This document shows positions 1 to 5,686 of a DNA stretch of 10,203 bases, in pieces. How positions within the stretch are numbered: position 1 is the first letter of the stretch; each line of letters starts with the position of its first letter. Both the position numbers and the translations under genes were made by a program. The stretch comes from Lysobacteraceae bacterium. Lineage in GTDB: Bacteria; Pseudomonadota; Gammaproteobacteria; Xanthomonadales; Xanthomonadaceae. The stretch lies in assembly GCA_003449195.1 (NCBI GenBank), contig DMID01000243.1:1-10203 (forward strand). The letters run 5' to 3'. The notes below the pieces were generated by a model, which saw only the letters and a list, made by a program, of their open reading frames with translations, was not told the origin of the DNA and searched no databases.

Positions 1-61
1 GCTGCCTTCCGGCCCTGGCGGGGTTTTCGACCTAGCGTCGCGAGGGGCCGACAGGGCCACC
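1..61 (-). ncRNA. ffs: 4.5S RNA of the signal recognition particle (5' part; runs off the left edge)
   Basis: The minus strand begins GGTGGCCCTGTCGG and continues through GCGACGCTAGG to CCGGAAGGCAGC. This aligns along its length with the 5' half and apical loop of the E. coli 4.5S RNA, including the GGAA tetraloop (plus-strand 7-10) that Ffh binds. The RNA assembles with Ffh to target nascent membrane proteins to FtsY. The 3' half lies outside the window. The exact 5' end is estimated from the alignment. Position next to tRNA-Ser and dnaX agrees with the usual gammaproteobacterial neighbourhood. Confidence 0.9.
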
Positions 62-70
62 ATAAGACGC

Positions 71-89
71 GGGCCGCATCGCGCGGCCC
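71..89. terminator. Short GC hairpin between tRNA-Ser and 4.5S RNA
   Basis: A perfect 7-bp stem (GGGCCGC, 71-77, with GCGGCCC, 83-89) and a 5-nt loop lie between the two minus-strand RNA genes. It could end tRNA-Ser transcription or serve as a processing signal. There is no T run on the minus-strand 3' side, so a true intrinsic terminator is doubtful. Confidence 0.3.
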
Positions 90-128
90 CGATGCCTTCG
101 CACCCAAAGGCGCGAGGCGTGTTGAATC

Positions 129-221
129 TGGCGGAGAGAGCGGGATTCGAACCCGCGAAGCGGGGTTTAGCCGCTTACACACTTTCCAGGCGTGCTCCTT
201 CAACCACTCGGACACCTCTCC
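129..221 (-). tRNA. tRNA-Ser (anticodon GGA), CCA encoded
   Basis: The minus strand folds as a class II tRNA of 93 nt including the encoded CCA. The acceptor stem pairs GGAGAGG with TCTCTCC, followed by discriminator G and CCA. The anticodon loop is CTGGAAA, giving anticodon GGA, which reads UCC and UCU serine codons. A long variable arm precedes the T arm GCGGGTTCGAATCCCGC. Length, long variable arm and anticodon all agree with tRNA-Ser. It is transcribed away from dnaX. Confidence 0.95.
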
Positions 222-260
222 GGGATCCCGTCCGGCCGGCGTACGGCGAACGGGCCGCAG

Positions 261-266
261 ATTCTA
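261..266 (-). promoter_or_regulatory. Candidate -10 box for tRNA-Ser
   Basis: The minus strand carries TAGAAT, one mismatch from the sigma-70 -10 consensus, about 40 nt upstream of the mature tRNA 5' end, which leaves a short leader for RNase P. No convincing -35 hexamer is seen at 16-18 nt spacing, so this is only a candidate. Confidence 0.35.
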
Positions 267-390
267 GCCGCGATGCGTCCGCAAAGCGAGCCCCATGATG
301 CGATGAACGCACGGGCGTGGAGGCAGGGCTGGCGGAGTTGACGGTCGTGCTTGCTTGGAAGGATCCGGCCGGCGCGGCACAATGGGGGCG

Positions 391-2259
391 ATGTCCTATC
401 TCGTCCTCGCCCGCAAATGGCGCCCGAAGCGGTTCTCCGAACTGGTCGGGCAGGAGCACGTCGTCCGTGCGCTCAGCAACGCGCTCGATACCGGCCGCGT
501 GCATCACGCTTTCCTGTTCACCGGCACCCGCGGCGTGGGCAAGACCACGATCGCGCGCATCTTCGCCAAATCGCTCAATTGCGAGCACGGCACCAGTGCC
601 GAGCCCTGTGGGCAGTGCGCCACCTGCCTGGACATCGATGCCGGCCGCTACATCGACCTGCTGGAAATCGACGCCGCCTCGAACACCGGCGTGGACGACG
701 TGCGCGAGGTGATCGAGAACGCGCAGTACATGCCCTCGCGCGGCAAGTACAAGGTCTATCTGATCGACGAAGTGCACATGCTGTCCAAGGCGGCGTTCAA
801 CGCGCTGCTCAAGACGCTGGAAGAGCCGCCGGAGCACGTGAAGTTCCTGCTCGCCACCACCGACCCGCAGAAGCTGCCGGTCACCGTGCTCAGCCGCTGC
901 CTGCAGTTCAACCTCAAGCGGCTGGACGAAGAGCAGATCCGCGGGCAGATGACGAAGATTCTCGCGGCCGAGGTCATCAAGGCCGACGAGGGTGCCATCC
1001 GCCAGTTGGCCAAGGCGGCCGACGGTTCGCTGCGCGACGGGCTGTCGCTGCTCGACCAGGCCATCGCCTATGCCGGCGGCGCACTGCGCGACGATGCGGT
1101 GCGGGCCATGCTCGGCACGGTCGACCGCACCCGCGTGACCGCCTTGCTGGAAGCCCTGCGCGATGGCGATGGCGCACGCCTGATGGCCGAAGTGGCGGCG
1201 CTGGCCGAATTCTCCCCGGACTGGAGTGGCGTGCTCGACGCGCTGGCCGAGGCCTTGCATCGCATCCAGGTGCGGCAGCTGGTGCCCGACGCCGCGGTGG
1301 AGGACGACGACGGCGTGCCGGTGGATGCGCTGGCCGAGGCCTCGCGCCCGGAAGTGGTGCAGCTCTGGTACCAGATGGCGATCAACGGCCGCCGCGACCT
1401 GCATCTGGCCCCCAGCCCGCGTGCGGGCTTCGAAATGGCGTTGCTGCGCATGCTGGCCTTTCGCCCGACCAAGCCCGGCGACGGCTTGCCGGCCAGCGGG
1501 AAGGAACGTCCGGCCGCGATGGCGGTCGGTCATTCGGATGCGGCCGTGGATTCGAAACGAGCTGCGCCCGTATCCACCGAGCCCATGGTGCGGGAAGTCG
1601 ATGAGGCCACCCGTGTGGCATCCGTCCAGACCATGGCGCCCGAGCCATCCCGCGATATGGACGATGCTCCGGTATCCGCAGGGCCTCGCTCCGCCAAACA
1701 GGACGAGGATACGGCACCGTGGGAAGAACCTGCGTCCGCAGAACCCGCGCAAGTCGCCGCGGCGGAAGCGCCGCCCGCTGCTTCTGTGCCGGTGTCGCCG
1801 GCTTCCCCGCAACCGGTCGAGGCTCCCGCATTGCCGCAGGAGCCTGTCGTCAGCCTGTCGGGGCGCCGGATCGCCGATGCCGACGACTGGTTCGAGCTGA
1901 TTGCCGCATGCGCATTGAAAGGCCCGACCAAGGAACTTGCGGCCAATCTGGTGTTCGTGGCGCACACGGACGAGGCCTTGCGGGTATCGCTGGCGCCGGG
2001 CTTCGAATACCTGCGTTCCGAGCGCGCCATGGACGAACTCCGCGCGGCCCTTGCCCGGTGGTTGGGCGAGGCGCCTCGGCTGGTGTTCGAGCAGGGCGCC
2101 GCCGGTGGCGAGAGCCTGCACGAGCGCGTTCATCGCGAGCGCGACGAGCGCCAGGGCGATGCCGAAGACGCTTTCCTGAACGACCCCGAGGTACAGCGCC
2201 TGATGCAGCAGCACGGCGCGCGCGTGGTCCCCGATTCCATCCGCCCTTACAACGAGTGA
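391..2259 (+). CDS. dnaX: DNA polymerase III subunit tau (clamp-loader ATPase)
   Basis: This 622-residue protein is the clamp-loader subunit that helps load the beta sliding clamp and links core polymerases and DnaB at the fork. It opens MSYLVLARKWRP, the family's conserved N-terminus. It has Walker A GTRGVGKT (45-52), four zinc-module cysteines (64, 73, 76, 79), Walker B DEVH (126-129) and the SRC sensor motif (168-170). The ATPase and collar domains run to about 360. A Pro/Ala/Glu-rich linker spans about 365-480, followed by the tau-specific C-terminal domain ending DPEVQRLMQQHG...IRPYNE. In-frame starts at 355 and 382 exist. Start 391 is chosen because it matches the conserved N-terminus and has a G-run (384-388) just upstream. 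No A-rich slippery heptamer like the E. coli gamma frameshift site is seen, so probably only tau is made. ybaB follows after 7 nt. Confidence 0.97.
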   Translation: MSYLVLARKWRPKRFSELVGQEHVVRALSNALDTGRVHHAFLFTGTRGVGKTTIARIFAKSLNCEHGTSAEPCGQCATCLDIDAGRYIDLLEIDAASNTGVDDVREVIENAQYMPSRGKYKVYLIDEVHMLSKAAFNALLKTLEEPPEHVKFLLATTDPQKLPVTVLSRCLQFNLKRLDEEQIRGQMTKILAAEVIKADEGAIRQLAKAADGSLRDGLSLLDQAIAYAGGALRDDAVRAMLGTVDRTRVTALLEALRDGDGARLMAEVAALAEFSPDWSGVLDALAEALHRIQVRQLVPDAAVEDDDGVPVDALAEASRPEVVQLWYQMAINGRRDLHLAPSPRAGFEMALLRMLAFRPTKPGDGLPASGKERPAAMAVGHSDAAVDSKRAAPVSTEPMVREVDEATRVASVQTMAPEPSRDMDDAPVSAGPRSAKQDEDTAPWEEPASAEPAQVAAAEAPPAASVPVSPASPQPVEAPALPQEPVVSLSGRRIADADDWFELIAACALKGPTKELAANLVFVAHTDEALRVSLAPGFEYLRSERAMDELRAALARWLGEAPRLVFEQGAAGGESLHERVHRERDERQGDAEDAFLNDPEVQRLMQQHGARVVPDSIRPYNE

Positions 2260-2266
2260 CACAACG

Positions 2267-2587
2267 ATGCGTGGAAACATCGCCCAATTGATGCAGCAGG
2301 CGCAGAAAATGCAGGAAAACCTGCAGAAGGCGCAGGAAGAACTGGCCAAGCTGGAAGTGACCGGCAGTGCCGGAGGCGGCATGGTCAGCGTGACCCTGAC
2401 CGGCGCCAAGGAGTGCCGCAAGGTCCGCATCGACCCCGCGCTGCTGTCCGATGCCGAGATGCTGGAAGACCTGGTGGCGGCGGCCTTCAACGATGCCTCC
2501 AACAGGATCGATGCCGAATCCAAGTCGAAGATGGGAGCCGCCACGGCCGGCATGCCGTTGCCGCCGGGGATGAAACTGCCGTTCTGA
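2267..2587 (+). CDS. ybaB: YbaB/EbfC family nucleoid-associated protein
   Basis: The 106-residue protein aligns end to end with E. coli YbaB (109 aa). It has the helical N-terminus LMQQAQKMQENLQKAQEEL, the LEVTG turn, a central beta segment (GGGMVSVTLTGAKECRKVRIDP), the MLEDLVAAAFNDA helix and the MPLPPGMKLPF tail. Family members form dimers that bind DNA and are reported to influence nucleoid structure and gene expression. It lies 7 nt after the dnaX stop with only a weak ribosome site, so translational coupling to dnaX is likely. In many gammaproteobacteria recR follows as a third gene. Here a terminator follows instead and no recR is seen. Confidence 0.95.
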   Translation: MRGNIAQLMQQAQKMQENLQKAQEELAKLEVTGSAGGGMVSVTLTGAKECRKVRIDPALLSDAEMLEDLVAAAFNDASNRIDAESKSKMGAATAGMPLPPGMKLPF

Positions 2588-2640
2588 TCCAAGCGGAGCA
2601 GTTTCCCGGTCCCGTGATCTGCGGTGCAGGGGCAGACAAT

Positions 2641-2674
2641 GCAGAAGGGCCGTCGTTTCCGGCGGCCCTTCTGC
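2641..2674. terminator. Strong hairpin terminator after ybaB, probably bidirectional
   Basis: A perfect 12-bp stem (2641-2652 with 2663-2674) encloses a 10-nt loop 54 nt after the ybaB stop. The plus-strand 3' side continues ttgtgc and the minus-strand side continues attgtc, so neither has a long T run. The stem (GCAGAAGGGCCG) is strong and sits between the convergent dnaX-ybaB and NlpC/P60 genes, where a shared terminator is expected. Confidence 0.75.
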
Positions 2675-2692
2675 TTGTGCGATGACGTTGAA

Positions 2693-2714
2693 GCCCGGCA
2701 TGGTCGCGCCGGGC
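2693..2714 (-). terminator. Candidate terminator directly after the NlpC/P60 gene
   Basis: A perfect 7-bp GC stem (GCCCGGC, 2693-2699, with GCCGGGC, 2708-2714) and an 8-nt loop begin 8 nt beyond the stop of the minus-strand endopeptidase. The following minus-strand bases are TTCAAC, a poor T tract. It may back up the stronger hairpin at 2641-2674. Confidence 0.4.
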
Positions 2715-2722
2715 GCGATTGG

Positions 2723-3418
2723 TTACATGTCGAGGCGACGGGCCTGCATGAAGGCGTTGGCCCAGTAACCCGTCAGCAGCGTGTCCACGCGGACGTCTTC
2801 ACCTGTGCGCGGCGAGTGCAGGAACTGCCCGTTGCCCACGTAGATGCCCACGTGGCTGACCCGGCCCTTCTTGCCGAAGAACACCAGATCGCCGGGGGTG
2901 AGCGAATCGCGGTCCTTGATCAGCAGCGCTTCGTCCTGCGCGGCCATTTCACGCGAGACGCGCGGCAGCTCGACGCCCAAGGCGGTGCGGAACACGTAGG
3001 CCACGAGCCCGCTGCAATCGAAGCCATCCGTGGTGGTGCCGCCCCAGCGGTACGGCGTGCCCAGCAGCGTCATCGCACGCTTCAAGACGGCCTGCACGCG
3101 GCTGTCCTTGGCGAGAATCTCGGCGTTGTGGGCAGGGTCCTGGTTGAGGTCGTAGCTGGCCAGCATGCGGCCCAGATCGCCGGCGAACATGGCCGAGCGG
3201 TCCAGCAGCGGGATGGTATCGCCCGAGGCGAGGCGGGGCAGGACGGCGGCCAGCGTGGCATTGACGGCGGCATCGGCCTTGGCTTTCACCGAGGAGGCCA
3301 GCCCGGGCTCCTGCGGAGCGTTATCGGCGGCAACGGCCGGCGAAGCCTGCTGGGCAGCCATGGCGGCCGGCGCGAATGCGGCCAGTACCGGCAGACACAA
3401 CAGCGGAAGGCGGGACAT
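2723..3418 (-). CDS. NlpC/P60 family periplasmic peptidoglycan endopeptidase
   Basis: The 231-residue protein has a signal peptide (MSRLPLLCLPVLAAFAPAAMA, cleavage after about residue 21). A helical, poorly conserved segment (40-110) follows, then a C-terminal NlpC/P60 domain. That domain shows TPYRWGG, the catalytic cysteine in FDCSGL (Cys135), the catalytic histidine in SHVGIYVG (His189) and the third polar residue in FLHSP (His201). Such enzymes cut stem-peptide bonds in peptidoglycan, commonly D-Glu to diaminopimelate. Start 3418 was chosen because it places the signal peptide at the N-terminus, though no strong ribosome site is seen. In-frame GTG starts at 3463 and 3526 would add a tail not typical of a signal peptide. 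A paralogue lies upstream at 3572-4111. Exact substrate and cellular role are unknown. Confidence 0.9.
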   Translation of the reverse strand: MSRLPLLCLPVLAAFAPAAMAAQQASPAVAADNAPQEPGLASSVKAKADAAVNATLAAVLPRLASGDTIPLLDRSAMFAGDLGRMLASYDLNQDPAHNAEILAKDSRVQAVLKRAMTLLGTPYRWGGTTTDGFDCSGLVAYVFRTALGVELPRVSREMAAQDEALLIKDRDSLTPGDLVFFGKKGRVSHVGIYVGNGQFLHSPRTGEDVRVDTLLTGYWANAFMQARRLDM

Positions 3419-3423
3419 CAGGT

Positions 3424-3433
3424 GTTTCGAAAC
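3424..3433. other. 10-bp perfect palindrome upstream of the NlpC/P60 start
   Basis: GTTTCGAAAC is a perfect palindrome 6 nt upstream of the chosen start at 3418, in the place where a ribosome site would be. It could be a small operator or leader hairpin, or chance. No -35/-10 pair is convincing in the 153-bp gap between the two endopeptidase genes. Confidence 0.25.
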
Positions 3434-3571
3434 AGATGCGAGCGGCAAGTGGATGATCGTCACGCGGCTTTCACTGTGCGGAACCAGCCTTGGATGATGC
3501 CCTGCGGTGCCAGCGGAAAGGTTCACAAGGCGTTAAATCATCGTGAAACATGGCGTGACACTCATCACAGA

Positions 3572-4111
3572 TCAAGGCAGAACCCGTTTGGCACCACTGT
3601 AGTGGTCGCGCCAGTAGGCGCCGTCCAGCCGGTCCAGCCGCACGGTGCCGCCGCTGCTGGGCGCATGCACGAAGCGGCCTTCGCCGACGTAGATGCCGAC
3701 ATGGCTGACATCGCTGGCACTGCCGAAGAACACCAGATCGCCCGGTGCCAGACGATCGGTGGCGATGCGCGGCCCCTGGGTCCGGGCAAGGTCGCGCGAG
3801 GTGCGTGGCAACTGCACGTTGGCCATGTCGCGGTACACGTAGCTGACCAGCCCGCTGCAATCGAAACCCGCGTCCGGCGTGTTGCCGCCGTAGCGGTAGG
3901 GCGTGCCGACCAGGCCGAGCGCGCGCATCAGTACGGCGTTGGCTCGGGCCGGGTCTGACGGGGCATTGGGCTGCCAGATGCGGGCCGAAGCCGGCGCGGC
4001 CGGTCGCACGGATTGACGGCCGCAGCCGGCCAGCAGCAGGCAGGCCACGGCGAGACCTGCGGCGGCGGCCCGCATCACCCGCGCGCTTCGATATGGGGAC
4101 GGTAAGTACAT
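3572..4111 (-). CDS. NlpC/P60 family lipoprotein endopeptidase
   Basis: This 179-residue protein has an N-terminal lipoprotein signal: a basic n-region (YRSARVMR), a hydrophobic stretch and lipobox L-A-G-C with the acylated cysteine at residue 30. It is therefore probably anchored in a membrane facing the periplasm. The NlpC/P60 domain fills the rest: TPYRYGG, FDCSGL (Cys85), SHVGIYVG (His137) and FVHAP (His149). All three catalytic residues are present. Size and layout resemble the E. coli NlpC/Spr (MepS) group, which cleave peptidoglycan cross-links for wall growth. An alternative start at 4075 begins at residue 13 and would still keep the lipobox. Neither start has a strong ribosome site. 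It is a paralogue of the next minus-strand gene and may be co-transcribed with it across 153 bp. Confidence 0.9.
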   Translation of the reverse strand: MYLPSPYRSARVMRAAAAGLAVACLLLAGCGRQSVRPAAPASARIWQPNAPSDPARANAVLMRALGLVGTPYRYGGNTPDAGFDCSGLVSYVYRDMANVQLPRTSRDLARTQGPRIATDRLAPGDLVFFGSASDVSHVGIYVGEGRFVHAPSSGGTVRLDRLDGAYWRDHYSGAKRVLP

Positions 4112-4220
4112 GGGAAGACATCATCCGTAACCGTTCCGATGCGGGCAAGCGCGGTTTCCATACGCAGGCGTTGTTCCTGCCTGATGCGGCGCTGTAACAC
4201 CCCGGGTACGGAGAGGGAAA

Positions 4221-4237
4221 GCCTTGCAGGGCAAGGC
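4221..4237. promoter_or_regulatory. Candidate activator dyad upstream of the amyloid operon
   Basis: GCCTTGC-AGG-GCAAGGC is a perfect 7-bp inverted repeat with a 3-nt spacer, about 130 bp upstream of the proposed sigma-54 -24 element. That is the usual distance for a bacterial enhancer-binding-protein site. The 4112-4406 interval otherwise holds no gene. It could instead belong to the divergent lipoprotein gene. Confidence 0.35.
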
Positions 4238-4254
4238 GCCTGCGGCGATTTCGC

Positions 4255-4270
4255 GGTACCGGCCGGTGCC
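4255..4270. promoter_or_regulatory. Second candidate activator dyad
   Basis: GGTACCGGCCGGTGCC is palindromic except for one symmetric mismatch pair (14 of 16 positions). It is centred about 97 bp upstream of the proposed -24 element. In GC-rich DNA such palindromes arise by chance, so this is only a candidate. Confidence 0.3.
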
Positions 4271-4325
4271 ATGTGTATCGGGGGCCGTTACAGGCAGGCT
4301 GCCGGCGCCCCCCGGCTTGGGCGGC

Positions 4326-4338
4326 AAAGGCCTTGATT
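4326..4338 (-). promoter_or_regulatory. IHF-like site between the dyads and the sigma-54 promoter
   Basis: On the minus strand AATCAAGGCCTTT matches the IHF consensus WATCAANNNNTTR at every specified base except the last. IHF bending between enhancer and promoter is common at sigma-54 promoters, and this site lies about 25 bp upstream of the -24 element. Single-site predictions of this kind are weak on their own. Confidence 0.4.
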
Positions 4339-4356
4339 CAATTGGGCTGCGAGCGG

Positions 4357-4373
4357 TTGGCACGCGGTCTGCT
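4357..4373 (+). promoter_or_regulatory. Sigma-54 (RpoN) promoter for the amyloid operon
   Basis: TTGGCACGCGGTCTGCT matches the sigma-54 -24/-12 consensus TGGCAC-N5-TTGCT with one mismatch (C for the first T of the -12 box). It has the mandatory GG (4359-4360) and GC (4371-4372) exactly 10 bp apart. Transcription would start near 4384, leaving a roughly 23-nt leader that contains the GGGAGG ribosome site of the first gene. The fap operon of Pseudomonas is reported to depend on RpoN, and a Fis-type HTH gene end lies just past this operon. Confidence 0.75.
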
Positions 4374-4406
4374 GAACTTCCGGCAACAGGATCGGGAGGC
4401 GGCAAC

Positions 4407-4961
4407 ATGCGATACGGACATCCCATGGCGATGGCGGCACTGCTGGCGGCGGGCTTTGCGCTTGCGCCGGCGGCCGGTGCGTCCGGTGCACGTCAGGGTG
4501 TCAAGCCTGCGCCCGGCGAGATGGTCCTGCTGCGCGCGGTTCCTGCCCGTGCGGCTTACCGGATGGCACCGCCCGGTCAGGCGCTGATCGTGGACCCGTC
4601 GCCGAAGAACGAACTGGCCAAGGCGCTGGGCACCGGGACGGCAGCAGGCACGGGGGAATTGTCCGACGACGAATACGCTTCGCTCGGGGCCGGCATGGCC
4701 GGTGGCTCCGCGCAGTCGGGCGGTGGCCGGACGACCGTCGAGCGAGTGACCGGGGCCGCCGTGAGCGGCAACCTGAGGCGTCTGTCCGGCGACGACGGGG
4801 CGCTTGGCAGCACGGGTGGATTGGCACAGACGATCGGTGGCCCGATGGGCACGGTCGGCAACGTCACCCGGGGCATCGGCGATCAGGTGCGCGGTGCACT
4901 GGCACAGATGCCGCTCATCGGCGGCAACGTCGCCGGCACCGGCACGCCGCCGGGCAATTGA
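4407..4961 (+). CDS. Exported Gly-rich protein at the FapA position of a Fap-like amyloid operon
   Basis: The 184-residue protein has a signal peptide (MRYGHPMAMAALLAAGFALAPAAGA, cut after about 25) and so should be periplasmic or secreted. I do not recognise a catalytic domain. Residues 26-80 are Pro/Ala-rich. Residues 85-96 read LSDDEYASLGAG, resembling the LSxxELxxIxGG leader cut by C39 peptidases. Residues 99-184 are Gly/Ser/Thr-rich with regularly spaced hydrophobics (TIGG, VGNV, GIGDQV, MPLIGG). Start 4407 is set by GGGAGG (4394-4399), 7 nt upstream. Upstream in-frame codons from 4224 lie before the promoter and are excluded. It is the first gene of the operon, and its stop overlaps the ribosome site of the next. 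Position suggests a FapA-like accessory role, but sequence support for homology is weak. Confidence 0.7.
   Translation: MRYGHPMAMAALLAAGFALAPAAGASGARQGVKPAPGEMVLLRAVPARAAYRMAPPGQALIVDPSPKNELAKALGTGTAAGTGELSDDEYASLGAGMAGGSAQSGGGRTTVERVTGAAVSGNLRRLSGDDGALGSTGGLAQTIGGPMGTVGNVTRGIGDQVRGALAQMPLIGGNVAGTGTPPGN
4659..4694 (+). other. Double-glycine-leader-like motif in the A-position protein
   Basis: Residues 85-96, LSDDEYASLGAG, align with the leader consensus LSxxELxxIxGG. Leu at -12, Ser at -11, Glu at -8, a hydrophobic at -4 and Gly at -1 match. Position -7 is Tyr instead of Leu, and -2 is Ala instead of Gly. A C39-type peptidase is encoded in the same operon. Cleavage here is inference. Confidence 0.4.
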
Positions 4962-4970
4962 GGGCTGGCC

Positions 4971-5642
4971 ATGGATATCGGCATTCCCGGTTTCATGCGC
5001 GCGGCTTGCGCGCTCGCCTTCGCCGCCGTCCTCGGCATGCTGCCTGCAGGTGCGGCGAATGCGCAGTCGACCGGATCGGTCTACGAGGCCATGTTGGGTT
5101 ACCTCGCGGACAACCGCATCGATGGCCATGCCTTTGCCGGGGCCAGCGGGGCGATCGCGGTGAACAGCGCTTCCGGCGACCTCAACCGGCAAGCCAATCT
5201 GCGCGGATTGGCTGCCGGCCCGCATGCAGTGGCAGGCATCGCCGTCGCCGACGGCACCGGCAACGACGCGGACATCCATGACACCCCGGCGTGGGCACTG
5301 GCCACGATAGGCGGCAACGCCTTCGCCGGCGCCCGCGGGCTGGTGTCGATCAATCAGGCCAGCGGCAGCGCGAACACCGAGAGGAATCTCGTCGCGGTGG
5401 CATTGGCCGACCAGGGCATACGCGAAGCGGGGGACGAGGCGCTGGCCTCCGACGGCGCGCTCGCGTGGGCAGGGGAGCGGGGCACCGGAGCATCCCGCAT
5501 GCCGCAGGCCGGCATGCGTGGCGTCGCGGTCGAGGCGACGGCACTGAAGGGATTCGAGGGGGTGCTGCAACTCAATCAAGTCGCGGGGTCGGGCAACGCG
5601 ACCGGCAATCTCGTCGGGATGTCGGTGCAATCCACGCCGTGA
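4971..5642 (+). CDS. FapB-like minor amyloid subunit (three repeats)
   Basis: This 223-residue exported protein has a signal peptide ending at ANA|Q (after residue 31). The mature part carries three imperfect repeats at 52-81, 115-146 and 194-220, of the type G-x-A-F-A-G-A-x-G-x-x-x-x-N-x-A-S-G-x-x-N, followed by a short hydrophobic strand (NLVAVALA). The same repeat type builds the larger next protein. In the Fap family these repeats form the cross-beta core, and FapB is the proposed nucleator. Start 4971 is supported by GAGGG (4960-4964), 6 nt upstream and overlapping the previous stop, so translation is probably coupled. The mature protein has no cysteine, unlike the CxxC reported for Pseudomonas Fap subunits. 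Assignment as B rather than a second C rests on size and order. Confidence 0.75.
   Translation: MDIGIPGFMRAACALAFAAVLGMLPAGAANAQSTGSVYEAMLGYLADNRIDGHAFAGASGAIAVNSASGDLNRQANLRGLAAGPHAVAGIAVADGTGNDADIHDTPAWALATIGGNAFAGARGLVSINQASGSANTERNLVAVALADQGIREAGDEALASDGALAWAGERGTGASRMPQAGMRGVAVEATALKGFEGVLQLNQVAGSGNATGNLVGMSVQSTP
5124..5213 (+). repeat. Amyloid repeat 1 of the FapB-like protein
   Basis: Residues 52-81: GHAFAGASGAIAVNSASGDL then NRQANLRGLA. It shares the G-x-AFAGA-x-G frame and N-x-ASG core with repeat 2. Confidence 0.7.
5313..5408 (+). repeat. Amyloid repeat 2 of the FapB-like protein
   Basis: Residues 115-146: GNAFAGARGLVSINQASGSA then NTERNLVAVALA. It is the best-conserved of the three copies, with the N-x-ASG-x-x-N core and a following hydrophobic strand. 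Confidence 0.75.
5550..5630 (+). repeat. Amyloid repeat 3 of the FapB-like protein
   Basis: Residues 194-220: GFEGVLQLNQVAGSGNATGN then LVGMSVQ. It is shorter and more diverged, ending three residues before the C-terminus. Confidence 0.65.
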
Positions 5643-5686
5643 AACAACCATCCGGAACAAAAGACCAAGGACAGAGAGAGGACACC

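Noticed and set aside
175..2592. Very long minus-strand open frame (about 800 codons) opposite dnaX and ybaB
   Set aside because: It covers the tRNA and runs antisense to two clearly conserved genes. Its composition (His/Arg/Gly-rich) is typical of a GC-rich shadow frame.
2624..3958. Plus-strand open frame of 444 codons across the NlpC/P60 region
   Set aside because: It is antisense to two genes with intact catalytic motifs, has no recognisable domain, and begins within the terminator region.
4898..4914. Second sigma-54-like sequence, CTGGCACAGATGCCGCT, just before the B gene
   Set aside because: GG and GC spacing is correct, but the -12 box CCGC has two mismatches, and it lies inside the A-position coding sequence with tight coupling to the next gene.
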